Positions 1-7,395 of a stretch of DNA of 8,482 nt are shown here, piece after piece; the stretch's first letter is position 1; each line of letters starts with the position of its first letter. The translations under genes and the position numbers were made by a program. The notes under the pieces were generated by a model. The model was not told the origin of the DNA, made no database searches, and saw only the letters and a program-made list of their open reading frames with translations. The DNA lies in contig CAKONA010000041.1 in assembly GCA_934096785.1 (NCBI GenBank), forward strand, positions 1 through 8,482, given 5' to 3'. This stretch comes from an uncultured Bacilli bacterium. Lineage in GTDB: Bacteria > Bacillota_I > Bacilli_A > RF39 > UBA660.

Positions 1-429
1 CATCCAACCCATACTAGTAACTTTACTAGTATCAAATGAACTTAAATCTAAAAAAGTCATCTTAGAATCTCTGAACATACTATCCATATCAGTTATATTA
101 CTCGTGTTAAAATTAGAAATATCTAATTTACCAACATTGGAACGATTAAACATATACCTCATATCAGTTACATTGCTTGTATCAAAACTACTTACATCTA
201 TAGAATTCGCTTTAGAATTAGAAAACATATTATACATATCAAAAACATTACTCGTATCAAAACTACTAGCATTTATTGCTAATGCTTTGCTATTATAAAA
301 CATATCTTTTAATCTACTAATATTACTCGTATCAAAAACTTCTACTCCAATTAACTCAGTAGCAGAACTATTAGCAAACATACCATACATCATAAAAACG
401 TTACTTGTATCAAAACTGCTTACATCTAT
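1..429 (-). repeat. Tandem 75-bp coding repeats (BspA/DUF285 units)
   Basis: Within the surface-protein gene the sequence repeats with a period of 75 bp (25 codons; the first unit has 26). Each unit carries the core TTTGATACAAGTAAYGT, encoding FDTSNV, followed by an MxxMF segment. The copies differ mainly in synonymous positions and in the variable residues after MF. At least five full units and one partial unit are visible, and the array continues past the window edge. Such arrays commonly gain or lose units by recombination. Confidence 0.88.
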
Positions 430-1248
430 AGAAACAGCCGAACTACCTTTAAATAAATCAGTCATATATAAAATTGGTTTACCATTTATAGAATTACATA
501 TTTTTGTGGTAATAGGATCAGTACTAGTTTTATCAGTAAGTTTAACTCCCCAACCTTCACTAGAAGAATTCGTAAAAGACCAACCATCTGAATCACCATC
601 ATATTTTCTTTGATAAGCATATGTATACTGTCCATTGACATATTCAACTCCTGAAGTAAGTTCTCCATCAAAAATACAATCATTTGCTTTATATTCTTCT
701 ATTCCTATCTTACCTGTAAATTTCTTATTCTTATTATTGTTTTGTTCATAAGTTTTATTATCAAATGAAACTGTTATATTATATACATGAGTGATTCCTA
801 CATCTATTGAGATGTTATTCTTTATTGTTCCAGATGTAACTGTATCACTCATAGGTACAGCTCTATAAATTCTATCACATGTTCCACTTTCTTCTTGCGT
901 ATCTGTTCCATAGTTTTTATAAGTCTTACATTCCATAGTGATATGAAGTTCAAAGTTTTCAATAGTATTAATTAAGTCTCCCCAGTATAAAGTGTATGCT
1001 ACATTCCTAGTTCCAACATTCTTAACAGTTATTGTTTTAGAAACACTGTCTCCTGGTGTTGCTCCAACTAAAGAAAGCTCTTGGTCATCCATATATTCAA
1101 GTCTTAAGTCACCTGTATCCATCACAATATCTTTGCCTGTTCCTTCTACTTCTAAACCAAAATAAGCATAAGCAACCCCTATAACAGCAATCACCAATAA
1201 ACTTATTAAACCTATAATTGTATACTTTTTAACATTTTCATTCTTCAT
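1..1248 (-). CDS. BspA-like (DUF285) repeat surface protein with SipW/TasA-type N-terminus, partial (3' end beyond window)
   Basis: There are 416 codons in the window and no stop, so the C-terminus lies beyond base 1. The ATG at 1248 has GAGG at 1257-1254, 5 nt upstream. Residues 1-8 are charged and are followed by a hydrophobic segment at about 9-28 ending in VAYAYF. This resembles SipW-dependent signal peptides of TasA/camelysin-like proteins and has no lipobox cysteine. Residues about 35-185 look like an all-beta domain (TPGDSVSKTITVKNVGT, a typical surface-protein Ig/TasA-like strand pattern). A linker with DGDSDGW follows. From residue 274 to the edge there are about 5.7 tandem units of 25-26 residues of the form xDxSSFDTSNVxxMxxMFxxS, the hallmark of BspA/DUF285 repeats. 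Family members are exported or cell-wall proteins implicated in adhesion, so a surface role is inferred. It is the third gene of a unit with the 58-residue and 857-residue genes. The anchoring motif, if any, is out of view. Confidence 0.9.
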   Translation of the reverse strand, partial: MKNENVKKYTIIGLISLLVIAVIGVAYAYFGLEVEGTGKDIVMDTGDLRLEYMDDQELSLVGATPGDSVSKTITVKNVGTRNVAYTLYWGDLINTIENFELHITMECKTYKNYGTDTQEESGTCDRIYRAVPMSDTVTSGTIKNNISIDVGITHVYNITVSFDNKTYEQNNNKNKKFTGKIGIEEYKANDCIFDGELTSGVEYVNGQYTYAYQRKYDGDSDGWSFTNSSSEGWGVKLTDKTSTDPITTKICNSINGKPILYMTDLFKGSSAVSIDVSSFDTSNVFMMYGMFANSSATELIGVEVFDTSNISRLKDMFYNSKALAINASSFDTSNVFDMYNMFSNSKANSIDVSSFDTSNVTDMRYMFNRSNVGKLDISNFNTSNITDMDSMFRDSKMTFLDLSSFDTSKVTSMGWM

Positions 1249-1255
1249 AATAACC

Positions 1256-1432
1256 TCAATCCTTAATAGAATAATCTTTATTATCTATATAACTCTTTAA
1301 ATTCTTAAAATCTCTATTATTCTTAAATAATTCTTGTGATTTAGAAATACTACAAAAGCTATTTATATATTGTTTCATAGTACTTTTATCTTTCTTTAAT
1401 TCTTCTATTTCTTTTTTTATCTTATCATTCAT
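1256..1432 (-). CDS. Small charged hypothetical protein (58 aa)
   Basis: This short gene starts at ATG 1432, with AGGAG at 1443-1439 and a 6-nt spacing. The SD lies inside the last codons of the 857-residue gene, whose TAG ends 2 nt before this ATG. The gene ends with TGA at 1258-1256, overlapping the SD of the BspA-like gene that starts 7 nt later. This tight packing supports translation of a real gene inside an operon. The product begins MNDKIKKEIEELKKDKS, so residues 1-20 are highly charged and probably alpha-helical, perhaps a short coiled coil. It is soluble and Lys/Asp/Asn-rich, with one cysteine and no membrane segment. I do not recognise a family. It may partner with the large protein encoded just upstream, which is inference from position only. 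Confidence 0.72.
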   Translation of the reverse strand: MNDKIKKEIEELKKDKSTMKQYINSFCSISKSQELFKNNRDFKNLKSYIDNKDYSIKD

Positions 1433-1434
1433 AA

Positions 1435-4008
1435 CTAACTCCTAATGTAAATAATCTTATAATTATTCTTTTTAGCAATTCTCTTTAAATCATCAGTTAC
1501 TTCACCTATTACTATAATAAACTCTGGATTAAGTCCATTTCCCTCTATTCTATCTTTATTATATTTAATAAGTGTATTATCTTCATATGTAGTAAATCTA
1601 ATTATACCATTATCTATTATCTTATTATAACCGTAAGCATTCTTTTCTAAGTCTGATATATTCATTATAGCATAATTAATTCCATTATTGGTATAAGAAC
1701 AGAAAACCTTAAAGTCTTGATTTATTATTGTATATATTTCTACTTCATCACTTATTTCTTTTTTTACTACACTTTTATCTTCTTCATAAAGCATTTCAAT
1801 ATCTTCTAGTGTCACTATTTCTTCATTTATAATATCACACTTGTATTTCTTTAACTTATTAAAGAAATCTATTACACTTACTATATTTCTAGTAACACCA
1901 CTATTAATAAGATTATCTATATATTGAAAACACATATCAGCATCACTTACACTAAACATCATCTTTATCATATTAAATAGATTAACTTCTTCACTTGTAA
2001 ATATCTTTTTACCATCTTTAGTAAAACTACTTAACATATCACTTTCAAAAACATCACATATTTCTTTTATAGTACTTACTTCTAACCATCCACTTATACC
2101 ATTCTTATCATATCCTTTATTAAATAGATAATTACATAGTATATTTTTATAAACATCACTTTCTTTAACACCAGATAGTTCATTTATAAGTTTCTTTAGA
2201 AGTGACACATCATATACAGATAGTTCATTCATCTTTGTTATATTCATATAGTTACCACTAGTAGATAATAAATCTATTAAGTTATTTGTTTCTTTTTGAC
2301 TTAAGTCTTTATTCTCTATATCTATCATTATTTCTTTATAATAATGATAGTTTTCTACTGCTTTATATAGTGACTCTTTATTTTCTCCATATATTTCTTT
2401 ATATATATCATAGTATCTTTTAAATATTTCTCTATTCTTATCACTCTTAACTATAAATAATAATGATGACATATTAACAAAGTTATATTTAGAATAGTCT
2501 TCTAATAATTCTTTATTTATAAAGGATAGTCTATCATCATATATCTCTAATGAACCTATATCATATATATTAGTACTTATTGTTATTTCTTTTGAGTAAG
2601 CTACTGTTAGTAAATCAGTAAGTAATTTAAGAGATGCTTCATGAGGTCTTCCCTTTTCACCTTTATGAAGTAAACACATTCCGATATATAATGTAATCTT
2701 CTCAGGATTATTCTTTTCCATTATCTTTTTATTGAATAAAACCTTAAAGAAATCAAATAGGCTCTCATAATCAACACTATAATCATATCTATTTATATTT
2801 TCTAAAAGTTCACTATACATCTTATTTATTACTTTATAAAATCTATTATATTTTTCTATACCATAATATGCCTTAAATAGATTTAAACACCTAGAATCAC
2901 AATCTATTATTATATTTTCTTTTATTTCTATATCTGTATCATTATTATAAACAGGAACTATATATGGAAGCACATAGTTAACATCTATATTTATAAGCAA
3001 CATTATTTGTTCTATACTTAATCCTTGTATTATCTTTATTAATCTTTTAGTATATTGATATGTCATATTATTACTATTAGGGTCAAATCTAAATAATTTC
3101 CCTTTAGCATTCACAAGTCCTATATTAAGGAAAATATCTACTATATCATTTATACTTTTATGTTCTATTCCTTCTAGTATTCCATATATTACTTCTTGAT
3201 CATTTTTAAGATTAGAAAGATTAACATATTTAATTAGTTTAATATCATATTTTAATATTTCAATTAATACTTCATTACTCAAATAATTTATCATAAATGG
3301 ATATTCTTTTATATATTCCATTTGTACATCTATACCCATAGTATTTATTAAACTAAAATCTTCTTTAATCTTATCTATTTGTCTTTTTATATAGTTATCT
3401 CTAGCACTACCACTTATATACATATTAAATCTTTCATCTTCGGCATACTTATTTTGTATATTTTGACTAGCATATTTAATAAACATTGGATTTACTACTA
3501 TTACGAATTCCCATTGTCTATCAGTTAATTTATCTTTTATTTTATTAAGCAAGTCTTCAGTAGCTTTTAAATCACTATTAGAAAGAACAGTTATTACTTC
3601 TTTTAAATCTTCCATATATAATTTAGCCACATCTTCAGGTTGACTAAAATATAATTTTAAATATGAAATATATTCTTCATTATCTAAATCAAGTACATTA
3701 CTATTCATAAAGAATTTATTGTTTTTAAGCCAATCACTTACTAAGCTCTTACGTGCTTCCACACTTCCATATCTAAACATAGATAAGTTACTATTAAGTC
3801 TAGACTTTTGAAATTCTAAAGGAAGTATTCTTATTAAAGATGGATGATGAAAAAATAAGTAACTTAAAACAATTTCATTATTTTCAAATTCTTTAGTATT
3901 TAAGTATATTTGTTCTATATCTTTATCACTTTTATTACCAAGACTTTGAATGAAATCATTTGCCTTCTTTTGTACTTGTCTACTTTTCATTTCTTTAAAT
4001 AGTGACAT
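1435..4008 (-). CDS. Large hypothetical protein, 857 aa, unrecognised family
   Basis: The start is taken at ATG 4008 (MSLFKEMKSRQ) because AGAGGTGG lies at 4020-4013 just upstream. An in-frame ATG at 4050 would add 14 residues, but it lies upstream of the likely promoter -10 and has no good SD. The protein has no signal peptide or membrane segment, so it is probably cytoplasmic. Residues 1 to about 740 read as continuous amphipathic helices rich in Leu/Ile/Lys/Asp/Asn, resembling a helical-repeat (solenoid) scaffold. No nucleotide-binding or catalytic motif is evident. The last 100 or so residues (about 756-857) change character to a compact alpha/beta domain: strands around VEIYTIINQD and NYAIMNI, then TLIKYNKDRIEGNGLNPEFI and a final helix-strand ending KIIYIRS. 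The segment LNPEFIIVIGEVTDDLKRIAKK looks like a conserved strand-turn-helix. The gene heads the unit with the 58-residue and BspA-like genes, so a link to the surface protein is possible but unproven. It is intact and full-length. Confidence 0.85.
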   Translation of the reverse strand: MSLFKEMKSRQVQKKANDFIQSLGNKSDKDIEQIYLNTKEFENNEIVLSYLFFHHPSLIRILPLEFQKSRLNSNLSMFRYGSVEARKSLVSDWLKNNKFFMNSNVLDLDNEEYISYLKLYFSQPEDVAKLYMEDLKEVITVLSNSDLKATEDLLNKIKDKLTDRQWEFVIVVNPMFIKYASQNIQNKYAEDERFNMYISGSARDNYIKRQIDKIKEDFSLINTMGIDVQMEYIKEYPFMINYLSNEVLIEILKYDIKLIKYVNLSNLKNDQEVIYGILEGIEHKSINDIVDIFLNIGLVNAKGKLFRFDPNSNNMTYQYTKRLIKIIQGLSIEQIMLLINIDVNYVLPYIVPVYNNDTDIEIKENIIIDCDSRCLNLFKAYYGIEKYNRFYKVINKMYSELLENINRYDYSVDYESLFDFFKVLFNKKIMEKNNPEKITLYIGMCLLHKGEKGRPHEASLKLLTDLLTVAYSKEITISTNIYDIGSLEIYDDRLSFINKELLEDYSKYNFVNMSSLLFIVKSDKNREIFKRYYDIYKEIYGENKESLYKAVENYHYYKEIMIDIENKDLSQKETNNLIDLLSTSGNYMNITKMNELSVYDVSLLKKLINELSGVKESDVYKNILCNYLFNKGYDKNGISGWLEVSTIKEICDVFESDMLSSFTKDGKKIFTSEEVNLFNMIKMMFSVSDADMCFQYIDNLINSGVTRNIVSVIDFFNKLKKYKCDIINEEIVTLEDIEMLYEEDKSVVKKEISDEVEIYTIINQDFKVFCSYTNNGINYAIMNISDLEKNAYGYNKIIDNGIIRFTTYEDNTLIKYNKDRIEGNGLNPEFIIVIGEVTDDLKRIAKKNNYKIIYIRS

Positions 4009-4012
4009 ATAT

Positions 4013-4042
4013 CCACCTCTATTATCACTTTTTATTATAACA
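4013..4042 (-). promoter_or_regulatory. Extended -10 promoter and SD for the 857-aa gene unit
   Basis: On the minus strand TGT (4042-4040) is followed directly by a perfect TATAAT (4039-4034), an extended -10. The -35 about 17 bp upstream is poor, which extended -10 promoters tolerate. Predicted transcription start is near 4027, giving a leader of about 20 nt with AGAGGTGG at 4020-4013. The arrangement supports the ATG at 4008 over the one at 4050. Confidence 0.55.
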
Positions 4043-4079
4043 AAATTCATTCTAAATTAATAGTAATTTTTCATATTAA

Positions 4080-4109
4080 AACGTGATTTTCATCCCCTAA
4101 AATCACGTT
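4080..4109 (-). terminator. Intrinsic terminator of the helicase-methyltransferase unit, overlapping the stop codon
   Basis: Arms 4080-4090 and 4099-4109 (AACGTGATTTT and AAAATCACGTT) are perfectly complementary over 11 bp with an 8-nt loop. Read on the minus strand, the hairpin begins within the last codons of the TrmH-family gene, contains its TGA, and is followed by TTAATAT, so the U-tract is short. It separates this unit from the promoter of the 857-residue gene. On the plus strand the following sequence is not U-rich, so the minus direction is favoured. Confidence 0.6.
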
Positions 4110-4898
4110 GTCTATTTATTTCATATAAACATGCTGTTGTCGCACAAGCTATATTAAGTGAATCTATTCCCGCCTTCATAGGTATTTTAACAGAATCATC
4201 ACATCTTTCATTATAATATCTACAAAGTCCATCAGTTTCATTACCTATTAAAAGTAACACAGGACCAGTAAAGTCATAATCTTGTATTCTATTATTTGAT
4301 TGAAGTGATGTAGCCACTACTTTAAGATTATTATATTTATTTTTTAATGTTTTAACTATATTATCAAATTCACTATTACTTGATATAAATGTAAGTGGCA
4401 CTTTAAAGAAAGAGCCCATAGTGGCTGTTATGACTGTATGATCATACACGTCTACACTATGACCAGAATAATATATTTCTTCAACATTTAGTGCATCAGC
4501 ACTTCTAATAATAGTACCCAAAATTCCTTCTTAGAAAGTCTATCTACTAATAATATTATAGGATTTTCAGAAAGCTTAGCATCTTTTTTATCTTTCATTT
4601 TAACGATTGCTAAAATTTCACTAACGTCTTCTTTATCACTAAGTTTATTCATAAGTCCTCTACTCAATACATAGTTATAGTCTGCATTATGAAGTATACT
4701 CTTAGCCCAAGAAGATAATTTAACATCCTCAGAATAAATAAATGCATCTATTTCCCAATTATTATTTAAAGCATCCTTTATATTTTGAACACCCTCTACA
4801 AAGAACTTCTTCATTTGAGTTCTCTTAGTTCTATTATCTTTAAGAGCAACTATTTGTTGAAATATAGAATTATCTTTACCTACTTTTATTACTTTCAT
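4090..4898 (-). pseudogene. TrmH/SpoU-family RNA 2'-O-methyltransferase, broken by one missing base
   Basis: Two minus-strand frames together make one TrmH-family enzyme, which transfers a methyl group from S-adenosylmethionine to a ribose 2'-OH of rRNA or tRNA. The first (4898 to about 4530, start ATG with AGAGG at 4908-4904) encodes the substrate-binding N-terminal domain, with KFFVEGVQNIKDALNNNWEIDAFIY, up to ILLVDRLSKK at residue 124. The second continues as GTIIRSADALNVEEIYY (motif 1), LLLIGNETDGL (motif 2, about 217-225) and IPMKAGIDSLNIACATTACLYE (motif 3, about 239 on). Restoring one G at the GG of 4526-4527 gives a continuous 269-residue protein, the normal family length. The junction then reads GILGTIIR where the family usually has GNxGxxxR, so motif 1 may also be altered. 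It lies 8 bp downstream of the helicase gene. Options are a real inactivating deletion, a sequence error, or a restart at TTG 4521. No canonical slippery site is visible. The exact RNA target cannot be assigned. Confidence 0.85.
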
Positions 4899-4906
4899 AT
4901 TTACCT

Positions 4907-6994
4907 CTATTTTTTAGTTAAATACTTATGATTAGCAGCAATACTCTTTATACCTACTCCATGAGAAAAAGCAATAGTTGCTATACCACCACTTATCTTT
5001 ATAACAACGCCTTCGCCAAATACTGTATGTATTACATTGTCTCCTGCTTTAATTCCATCACTACTTGCATTATTATTATACATATTACCTATTACTTTTT
5101 TTGTTCTCTCATCATTTCTTACTGACATATTTGTCTTATTTATTAAACTATCATCTATTTCTTTAATGAATCTACTTTCAACAGTACCACTAGTTTTACC
5201 AAAAATAGTTCTTTGTCTAGCACTCAACAAATATAGAACACTCTTAGCTCTAGTAATACCTACATAACAAAGTCTTCTCTCTTCCTCTAACTCACTAGCA
5301 CTTTCAAAACTTCTACTATGAGGGAATATTCCTTCTTCCATTCCAAGAATAAACACAACATTAAATTCAAGTCCTTTCGCACTATGAAGAGTCATTAAAT
5401 TAACAGCATCTTTATTCTCCTTATATTGTCCAGCATCACTTACTAACAATATATTTTCAAGGAATGTTGATAAATCATAAACACCGCTTTCTTCAAAAGC
5501 AACTGCAACAGACTTAAATTCATTTAAGTTTTCAATCTTAGCATCACTTTCAAGTGATTTATCAAGTTCATATTCAGCACGAAGTCCACTCTTTACAAGC
5601 ACGTCTTCTATCAAGTCAGATAAACTAAGTTCCTTAGCATCCTCTTGTAACTCAAGTATCAACTTCTTAAATTCATATTCTTTACCACCATCTATCGCAT
5701 CAAACATAGATATGTTATTAAGCATAGCCTTATTACGAATATTCTCTATTGTTTTAGTTCCAATTCCTCTCTTAGGTGTGTTAATTGCTCTTTCTAAACT
5801 AACTGAATCATTAGAATTATACACTAAATTTAAGTATGCAATTAAATCTTTAATTTCTTTTCTACTATAAAAGTAATAACTACCTATAATATTATATGGA
5901 ATATTACTTCTTACAAAAGCTTCTTCTATAGTTCTACTTTGAGCATTAGTTCTATATAAAACAGCAAAATCACTATATTTATAGCCCTCTTTCATCATCT
6001 CTTTTATTTTGTTTATTACAAAAGAGCTTTCCTTAATTTCATCTTCAAGTCTTACATATTCTATCTTTTCTCCATCACCACTAGATGTCCATAGATTTAG
6101 TTTAGTACCTTCTCTATTATTCTTGATAACTGAGTTAGCAGCCTTAAGTATTGTATTAGTACTTCTATAATTCTCTTCTAAAAGAACAACTTTAGCATTC
6201 TTATAATCTTTTTCAAAGTTTAGTATATTTCTATAATCAGCATTTCTCCATGAATATATAGATTGATTAGCATCTCCTACTACAAAGATATTATGATATT
6301 TACGAGCAAGCAACTTACATAACTCATATTGAATACTATTAGTATCTTGATATTCATCAACTAATATATATTGAAATCTTTCTTGATATTTTTCTAGAAT
6401 ATCTTTTCTATTTCTAAATAGTTCAACTGGTTTTAAAAGTAAATCATCAAAGTCAACAGAATTATTTTCTTTAAGAAGCTTAATGTATTTTTCGTATACA
6501 AAAGATATTACTCTATCTTCATCTCTTAAGAATAATTTAGAGTATTCTAAAGGACTAATACCATCATTTTTAGCACTACTTATTCTAGATATAATATGTT
6601 TTATATCATAGTTAGCTGGATCATAAGAATTATCTTTTAATATTCTTTTAATTAGTGCTTTAGTATCATCAGTATCAAGTATTGTAATATTAGAAGTATA
6701 TCCTATATCAGCATAATTTTCTCTTAATATTCTAAGACCAAATGAATGAAATGTACCAATAAATATAGAATCAGCAATACTATCTAATTTTGCTTCAACT
6801 CTTTCTCTCATTTCCTTAGCTGCTTTATTAGTAAATGTAATCGCAAGTATATTATATGGACTTACTCCTTCATCTATTAATTTTATTATTCTTTCAGTTA
6901 ATACTCTAGTTTTACCACTACCTGCTCCTGCAAGAACTAAACAAGGTCCTTCCTTGTGATTAACCGCTTCAATTTGTTTGTCATTTAACATCAT
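4907..6994 (-). CDS. pcrA: ATP-dependent DNA helicase PcrA/UvrD (superfamily 1A)
   Basis: This 695-residue 3'-5' helicase of DNA repair and replication is full length for the family (about 700-740). The start is ATG 6994 with GAGG at 7006-7003; a second ATG follows at 6991. Visible motifs, in order: Q motif LNDKQIEAV (3-11), Walker A AGAGSGKT (22-29), Ia ITFTNKAAKEMRERV (52 on), Ib GTFHSFGLRIL (80-90), Walker B VDEYQDT (212-218), III GDANQSIYSWR (240-250), IV LEENYRSTN (272-280), YRTNAQSR (347-354), V LMTLHSAKGLEF (533-544), VI YVGITRAKS (577-585). The C-terminal tail has GDNVIHTVFGEGVV (651 on), the small beta (Tudor-like) domain typical of Gram-positive PcrA, which contacts RNA polymerase in studied species. 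All catalytic residues are present. PcrA and UvrD are hard to separate by sequence, but the tail and host type favour PcrA. It heads the unit with the TrmH-family gene. Confidence 0.96.
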   Translation of the reverse strand: MMLNDKQIEAVNHKEGPCLVLAGAGSGKTRVLTERIIKLIDEGVSPYNILAITFTNKAAKEMRERVEAKLDSIADSIFIGTFHSFGLRILRENYADIGYTSNITILDTDDTKALIKRILKDNSYDPANYDIKHIISRISSAKNDGISPLEYSKLFLRDEDRVISFVYEKYIKLLKENNSVDFDDLLLKPVELFRNRKDILEKYQERFQYILVDEYQDTNSIQYELCKLLARKYHNIFVVGDANQSIYSWRNADYRNILNFEKDYKNAKVVLLEENYRSTNTILKAANSVIKNNREGTKLNLWTSSGDGEKIEYVRLEDEIKESSFVINKIKEMMKEGYKYSDFAVLYRTNAQSRTIEEAFVRSNIPYNIIGSYYFYSRKEIKDLIAYLNLVYNSNDSVSLERAINTPKRGIGTKTIENIRNKAMLNNISMFDAIDGGKEYEFKKLILELQEDAKELSLSDLIEDVLVKSGLRAEYELDKSLESDAKIENLNEFKSVAVAFEESGVYDLSTFLENILLVSDAGQYKENKDAVNLMTLHSAKGLEFNVVFILGMEEGIFPHSRSFESASELEEERRLCYVGITRAKSVLYLLSARQRTIFGKTSGTVESRFIKEIDDSLINKTNMSVRNDERTKKVIGNMYNNNASSDGIKAGDNVIHTVFGEGVVIKISGGIATIAFSHGVGIKSIAANHKYLTKK

Positions 6995-7002
6995 AATAAT
7001 TA

Positions 7003-7049
7003 CCTCTTAATCATTATAACATTATCAAACACTATAAGATAGCGAACAA
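7003..7049 (-). promoter_or_regulatory. Candidate promoter and SD for pcrA
   Basis: On the minus strand TTGTTC (7049-7044) and GATAAT (7026-7021) are separated by 17 bp and would start transcription near 7014. This leaves a leader of about 20 nt with the SD AGAGGT at 7007-7002. A second match, TGT + TATAAT (7018-7013), is a better -10, but would start the RNA at about the SD itself and so seems less likely. Confidence 0.4.
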
Positions 7050-7051
7050 AT

Positions 7052-7186
7052 GAAATTTTTATTTTTTTAAATTTCGGAAAAAATATAAAATTAAATTTTC
7101 AAAGAATTTTCATTAATTTTTGAATAGTTTTTTCCTAGAAAAAAATTCAATTTTGTTACATTTAAGTACCTTCAAAATTGAATTTT
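7052..7186. repeat. AT-rich spacer with inverted repeats upstream of the small toxin promoter
   Basis: No gene is visible between the pcrA promoter and 7190. The stretch is nearly pure A/T and contains a perfect 14-bp inverted repeat (7142-7155 AAAATTCAATTTTG and 7173-7186 its complement, 17-nt loop) ending 6 bp before the -35 at 7193. There are also a smaller 7-bp repeat (7052-7058 and 7069-7075) and a TTTTTTC/GAAAAAA pair near 7128-7143. The 14-bp repeat could be an operator, a weak bidirectional terminator, or just AT-rich sequence. The A/T tracts next to the -35 could also act as an UP element. Confidence 0.5.
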
Positions 7187-7192
7187 ACCTTT

Positions 7193-7229
7193 TTGACACA
7201 ATTTTTCATATGTGTTAAATTACATATCG
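7193..7229 (+). promoter_or_regulatory. Promoter of the small hydrophobic peptide mRNA
   Basis: A perfect -35 TTGACA (7193-7198), a 17-bp spacer ending in TGT (7213-7215), and -10 TAAATT (7216-7221, four of six consensus bases) form an extended -10 type promoter. The start 7 nt after the -10 falls on G7229, exactly the first base of the long inverted repeat. This coincidence supports both the promoter and the RNA-structure interpretation. Confidence 0.7.
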
Positions 7230-7242
7230 AAGCGTTTAGGAC

Positions 7243-7286
7243 GTCATCTCTTAAACTTATTCTAGAAATATTGTAAAGGAGATGGT
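7243..7286 (+). promoter_or_regulatory. SD-masking hairpin, alternative to the closing stem
   Basis: Leader bases 7243-7252 (GUCAUCUCUU) can pair with 7277-7286 (AGGAGAUGGU), ten consecutive pairs of which three are G-U. This covers the whole AGGAG. The masking strand shares bases 7243-7248 with the 5' arm of the closing stem, so the two structures exclude each other: closed ends leave the SD free, open ends let it be masked. The pairing is read directly; its regulatory use is inference. Confidence 0.6.
7275..7285 (+). promoter_or_regulatory. Strong ribosome binding site of the small peptide
   Basis: AAAGGAGATGG precedes ATG 7291 with 9 nt between AGGAG (7277-7281) and the start codon. It is the strongest match to the 16S 3' end in the window and makes this very short reading frame credible. 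Confidence 0.8.
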
Positions 7287-7290
7287 ATAA

Positions 7291-7383
7291 ATGAATAAAA
7301 AGAATCTATTAATAGCTGCATTAATATTCATTATAATACTTTTGATTGTTGTTATTCTTATAATGTCAATTAAAAACGTCTAA
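7291..7383 (+). CDS. 30-aa hydrophobic transmembrane peptide, candidate type I toxin
   Basis: ATG 7291 to TAA 7381-7383 encodes 30 residues beginning MNKKNLLIAALIF, continuing as an unbroken Ile/Leu/Val stretch (about residues 6-25), and ending MSIKNV. Two lysines precede and one follows the hydrophobic core, giving one membrane-spanning helix with the N-terminus probably cytoplasmic. Length, composition and gene organisation resemble the toxins of type I systems (Fst, TxpA/BsrG, AapA, Hok), which damage or depolarise the membrane when translated. I do not recognise it as a member of any named family. The only plus-strand gene here, it has its own promoter, a strong SD, a 62-nt leader able to mask that SD, and an antisense RNA gene overlapping its last codons and 3' tail. 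The stop codon lies inside the antisense terminator stem. An alternative is a small regulatory membrane protein without toxicity. Confidence 0.72.
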   Translation: MNKKNLLIAALIFIIILLIVVILIMSIKNV

Positions 7384-7395
7384 CCTAAGTTAGAC
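7372..7395 (-). terminator. Intrinsic terminator of the antisense RNA (and of the abiEii-side unit)
   Basis: Minus-strand GTCTAAC (7395-7389), a 4-nt loop, and GTTAGAC (7384-7378) form a perfect 7-bp stem, followed by G and TTTTT (7376-7372). On the plus strand the hairpin is followed by CAAAAC, so it should terminate only minus-strand transcription. It would end both the short antisense RNA and any read-through from the abiEii/pseudogene side. Confidence 0.72.

Noticed and set aside
104..683. Open frames on either strand inside the BspA-like gene
   Set aside because: They are shadows of the repetitive coding sequence: no SD, and composition mirrors the repeat in other frames.
4009..4050. 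Upstream start of the 857-aa gene at ATG 4050
   Set aside because: It lies upstream of the TATAAT that probably drives the unit and lacks a good SD, whereas ATG 4008 has AGAGGTGG.
4519..4535. Programmed -1 frameshift in the TrmH-family gene
   Set aside because: No X XXY YYZ heptamer exists in the upstream frame, and this enzyme family is not known to need recoding. A deletion or sequence error is simpler.
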